A DNA stretch of 64,000 nucleotides. Origin: Pseudomonas sp. Bc-h (GTDB taxonomy: Bacteria; Pseudomonadota; Gammaproteobacteria; Pseudomonadales; Pseudomonadaceae). Of this stretch, positions 62,305 to 64,000 are shown in pieces (position 1 is the stretch's first letter; each line of letters begins with the position of its first letter). The position numbers and the translations under genes were made by a program. The stretch is taken from contig NZ_MUIN01000006.1 of assembly GCF_002080045.1 (NCBI RefSeq), positions 19,386-83,385 of the forward strand, given 5' to 3'. The notes below the pieces were generated by a model. That model saw only the letters and a program-made list of their open reading frames with translations, was not told the origin of the DNA and did no database searches.

Positions 62305-64000
62305 TGTAGGAGACGCCTGAGGTCACAGGTTTTGCAGCGTGACGAAAATCCTGTGACAGGCACAAAGCCTGGGGGAGCTGCTGGAGCTGTGCGACAGCCG
62401 CGAAAGCGGTGGGTCAGTCACAGTGGAGTCGCCTGATATACCGCTATCGCTGCCGTCGTGACCTCCGGCGTCTCCCACAGGTTTTGCAGCGTGACGAAAA
62501 TCCTTTGACCGGGATAAAGCCTGTGGGAGCTGCTGGAGCTGTGCGACAGCCGCGAAAGCGGTGGGTCAGGCACAGTGGAGTGGCCGGATGTACCGCTATC
62601 GCTGCCGTCGTGACCTCCGGCGTCTCCCCAGGTTTAGCAGGGTGGCGACATCTCGCGACTGGCACGAGACTCGTGGGAGCTGCTGGAGCTGTGCGACATC
62701 CGCGATAGCGGTCGGTCAGGCACAGTGGAGTGGCCTGATATACCGCTATCGCTGCCGTCGTGACCTCCGGCGTCTCCCACAGGTTGTGTAGCGCGGCGAA
62801 ATCTCGCGACTGATACGAGACCTGTGGGAGCTACTGGAGCTGTGCGACAGCCGCGAAAGCGTTGGGTCAGTCACCGTTGAGTCGCCGGATGTACCGCTAT
62901 CGCTGCCGTCGTGACCTCCGGCGTCTCCCACAGGTTGTGTAGCGCGGCGAAATCTCGCGACTGGCACGAGACCTGTGGGAGCTACTGGAGCTGTGCGACA
63001 GCCGCGAAAGCGGTGGGCAGTCACCGTCGAGTGGCCGGGTGTGCCGCTATCGCTGCCGTCGTGACCTCCGGCGTCTCCCCAGGTTTAGCAGGGTGGCGAC
63101 ATCTCGCGACTGGCACGAGACCTGTGGGAGCTGCTGGAGCTGTGCGACATCCGCGATAGCGGTCGGTCAGGCACAGTGGAGTGGCCTGATATACCGCTAT
63201 TGCTGCCGTCGTGACCTCCGGCGTCTCCCACAGGTTGTGTAGCGCGGCGACATCTCGCGACTGGCACGAGACCTGTGGGAGCTGCTGGAGCTGTGCGACA
63301 GCCGCGATAGCGGTGGGTCAGTCACTGTCGAGTGGCCGGATGTACCGCTATCGCTGCCGTCGTGACCTCCGGCGTGTTCCACAGGTTTAGCAGCGTGGCG
63401 AAAATCCTGTGACCGGCACAAGGCCTGTGGGAGCTGCTGGAGCTGTGCGACAGCCGCGTAAGCGGTGGGTCAGGCGCAGTGGAGTAACCAGATGTACCGC
63501 TTCGCTGCCGTCGTGACCTCCGGCGTCTCCCACAGGTTGTGTAGCGCGGCGAAATCTCGCGACTGGCACGAGACCTATGGGAGCTACTGGAGCTGTGCGA
63601 CAGCCGCGAAAGCGGTGGGTCAGGCGCAGTGGAGTAACCAGATGTACCGCTTCGCTGCCGTCGTAACCTCCGGCGTCTCCCACAGGTTTGGCAGCGTGAC
63701 GAAATCTCGCGACTGGCACGAGCCCTGTGGGAGCTGCTGGAGCTGTGCGATAGCCGCGAAAGCGTTGGGTCAGTCACCGTCGAGTGGCCGGGTGTGCCGC
63801 TATCGCTGCCGTCGTGACCTCCGGCGTGTTCCACAGGTTTAGCAGCGTGGCGAAAATCCTGTGACCGGCACAAGGCCTGTGGGAGCTGCTGGAGCGGCGT
63901 GTTCCACAGGTTTAGCAGCGTGGCGAAAATCCTGTGACCGGCACAAGGCCTGTGGGAGCTGCTGGAGCTGTGCGACAGCCGCGATAGCGGTGGGTCAGTC
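62305..64000. repeat. Tandem array of about 150-bp REP-containing units, running off the window
   Basis: The landmark acctccggcg recurs at 62461, 62613, 62763, 62914, 63064, 63214, 63365, 63516, 63666 and 63817 (63666 has one changed base just before it), giving steps of 150-152 bp. Each unit joins gggagctgctggagctgtgc, the hairpin ccgcgaaagcgg, a variable 30-bp centre, cgctgccgtcgtgacctccg, and ctcccacagg, then a spacer near 40 bp often containing tctcgcgactggcacgaga. A shortened 73-bp unit starts at 63823. Frames inside are by-products of the repeat. Confidence 0.92.

Noticed and set aside
63322..63873. Minus-strand 183-codon frame with repeating SHSSSSSHRSRASREIS motifs in the array
   Set aside because: The peptide repeat is only the translation of the 150-bp DNA units (near a multiple of three); units of 150, 151 and 152 bp break the frame, and no ribosome site is seen.
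62305..64000. CRISPR array
   Set aside because: Unit length is about 150 bp, the parts between conserved blocks are themselves repeated rather than unique, and no cas gene is present.

Overview
The window is a chromosomal stretch of a fluorescent Pseudomonas, probably of the P. fluorescens/P. syringae complex. The evidence is high G+C, Pseudomonas-type gene neighbourhoods (roxSR next to a dipeptide uptake cluster with an OprD-family porin; piuB-piuA-piuC close to speC) and many dispersed REP-type palindromes of the kind scattered through these genomes. It holds about 46 genes, mostly metabolism, transport and regulation. No rRNA, tRNA, CRISPR, integrase or transposase gene was seen.

Layout. 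1-5.3 kb: 3' part of a 3-hydroxyisobutyrate dehydrogenase gene, argH, a glutaredoxin, and the cyanate locus (cynT-cynS with divergent cynR). 5.3-14 kb: a series of small regulator/target units (cupin, LysR/TauE exporter, mdaB, GST/TetR with twin operators, two LysR genes, an EamA exporter, an atypical SDR). 14-21.4 kb: secreted gamma-glutamyltransferase, prfC, and a four-gene osmoprotectant ABC operon with ATGA overlaps. 21.6-23.3 kb: a PAAR-amidase fusion overlapping a small secreted protein, which looks like a type VI secretion (T6SS) effector and immunity pair. 23.7-32 kb: speC with an unusual leader, then the iron-uptake block piuC/piuA/piuB with Fur-box-like sites. 32.3-45 kb: a dipeptide import locus on the minus strand with four substrate-binding proteins, an OpdP-type porin and dppBCDF. 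45.1-47.3 kb: a 713-residue protein with HExxH and Het-C-like regions. 47.5-52.1 kb: a SIMPL protein, the RoxS/RoxR redox two-component system and an SbmA-like ABC protein. 52.2-59.6 kb: the glucarate/galactarate regulon (GntR regulator, kdgD, gudP-type permease, garD). It is interrupted by a minus-strand cassette of hcp, a Tlde1-like L,D-transpeptidase-fold effector gene and three tandem paralogous two-helix membrane protein genes. 59.7-62.2 kb: a PanE-family reductase and a zinc alcohol dehydrogenase. 62.3-64 kb: a non-coding tandem array of about 150-bp REP-bearing units that runs off the window.

How it fits together. Most of the window is ordinary core genome. The unusual material sits at junctions: three separate interbacterial-competition loci (PAAR-amidase; HExxH/Het-C; Hcp with Tlde1-like effector and triplicated immunity candidates) lie between conserved metabolic or transport genes, and no T6SS structural operon is present here. 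The glucarate regulator and its likely target still share a 20-bp operator-like site (16 of 20 identical) on either side of the Hcp cassette, which suggests that the cassette entered an existing regulon. The speC leader (predicted promoter, terminator-like hairpin, and an upstream ORF with a strong ribosome site overlapping the speC start) and the REP tandem array with a three-unit higher-order period are the other features that standard gene annotation would miss.
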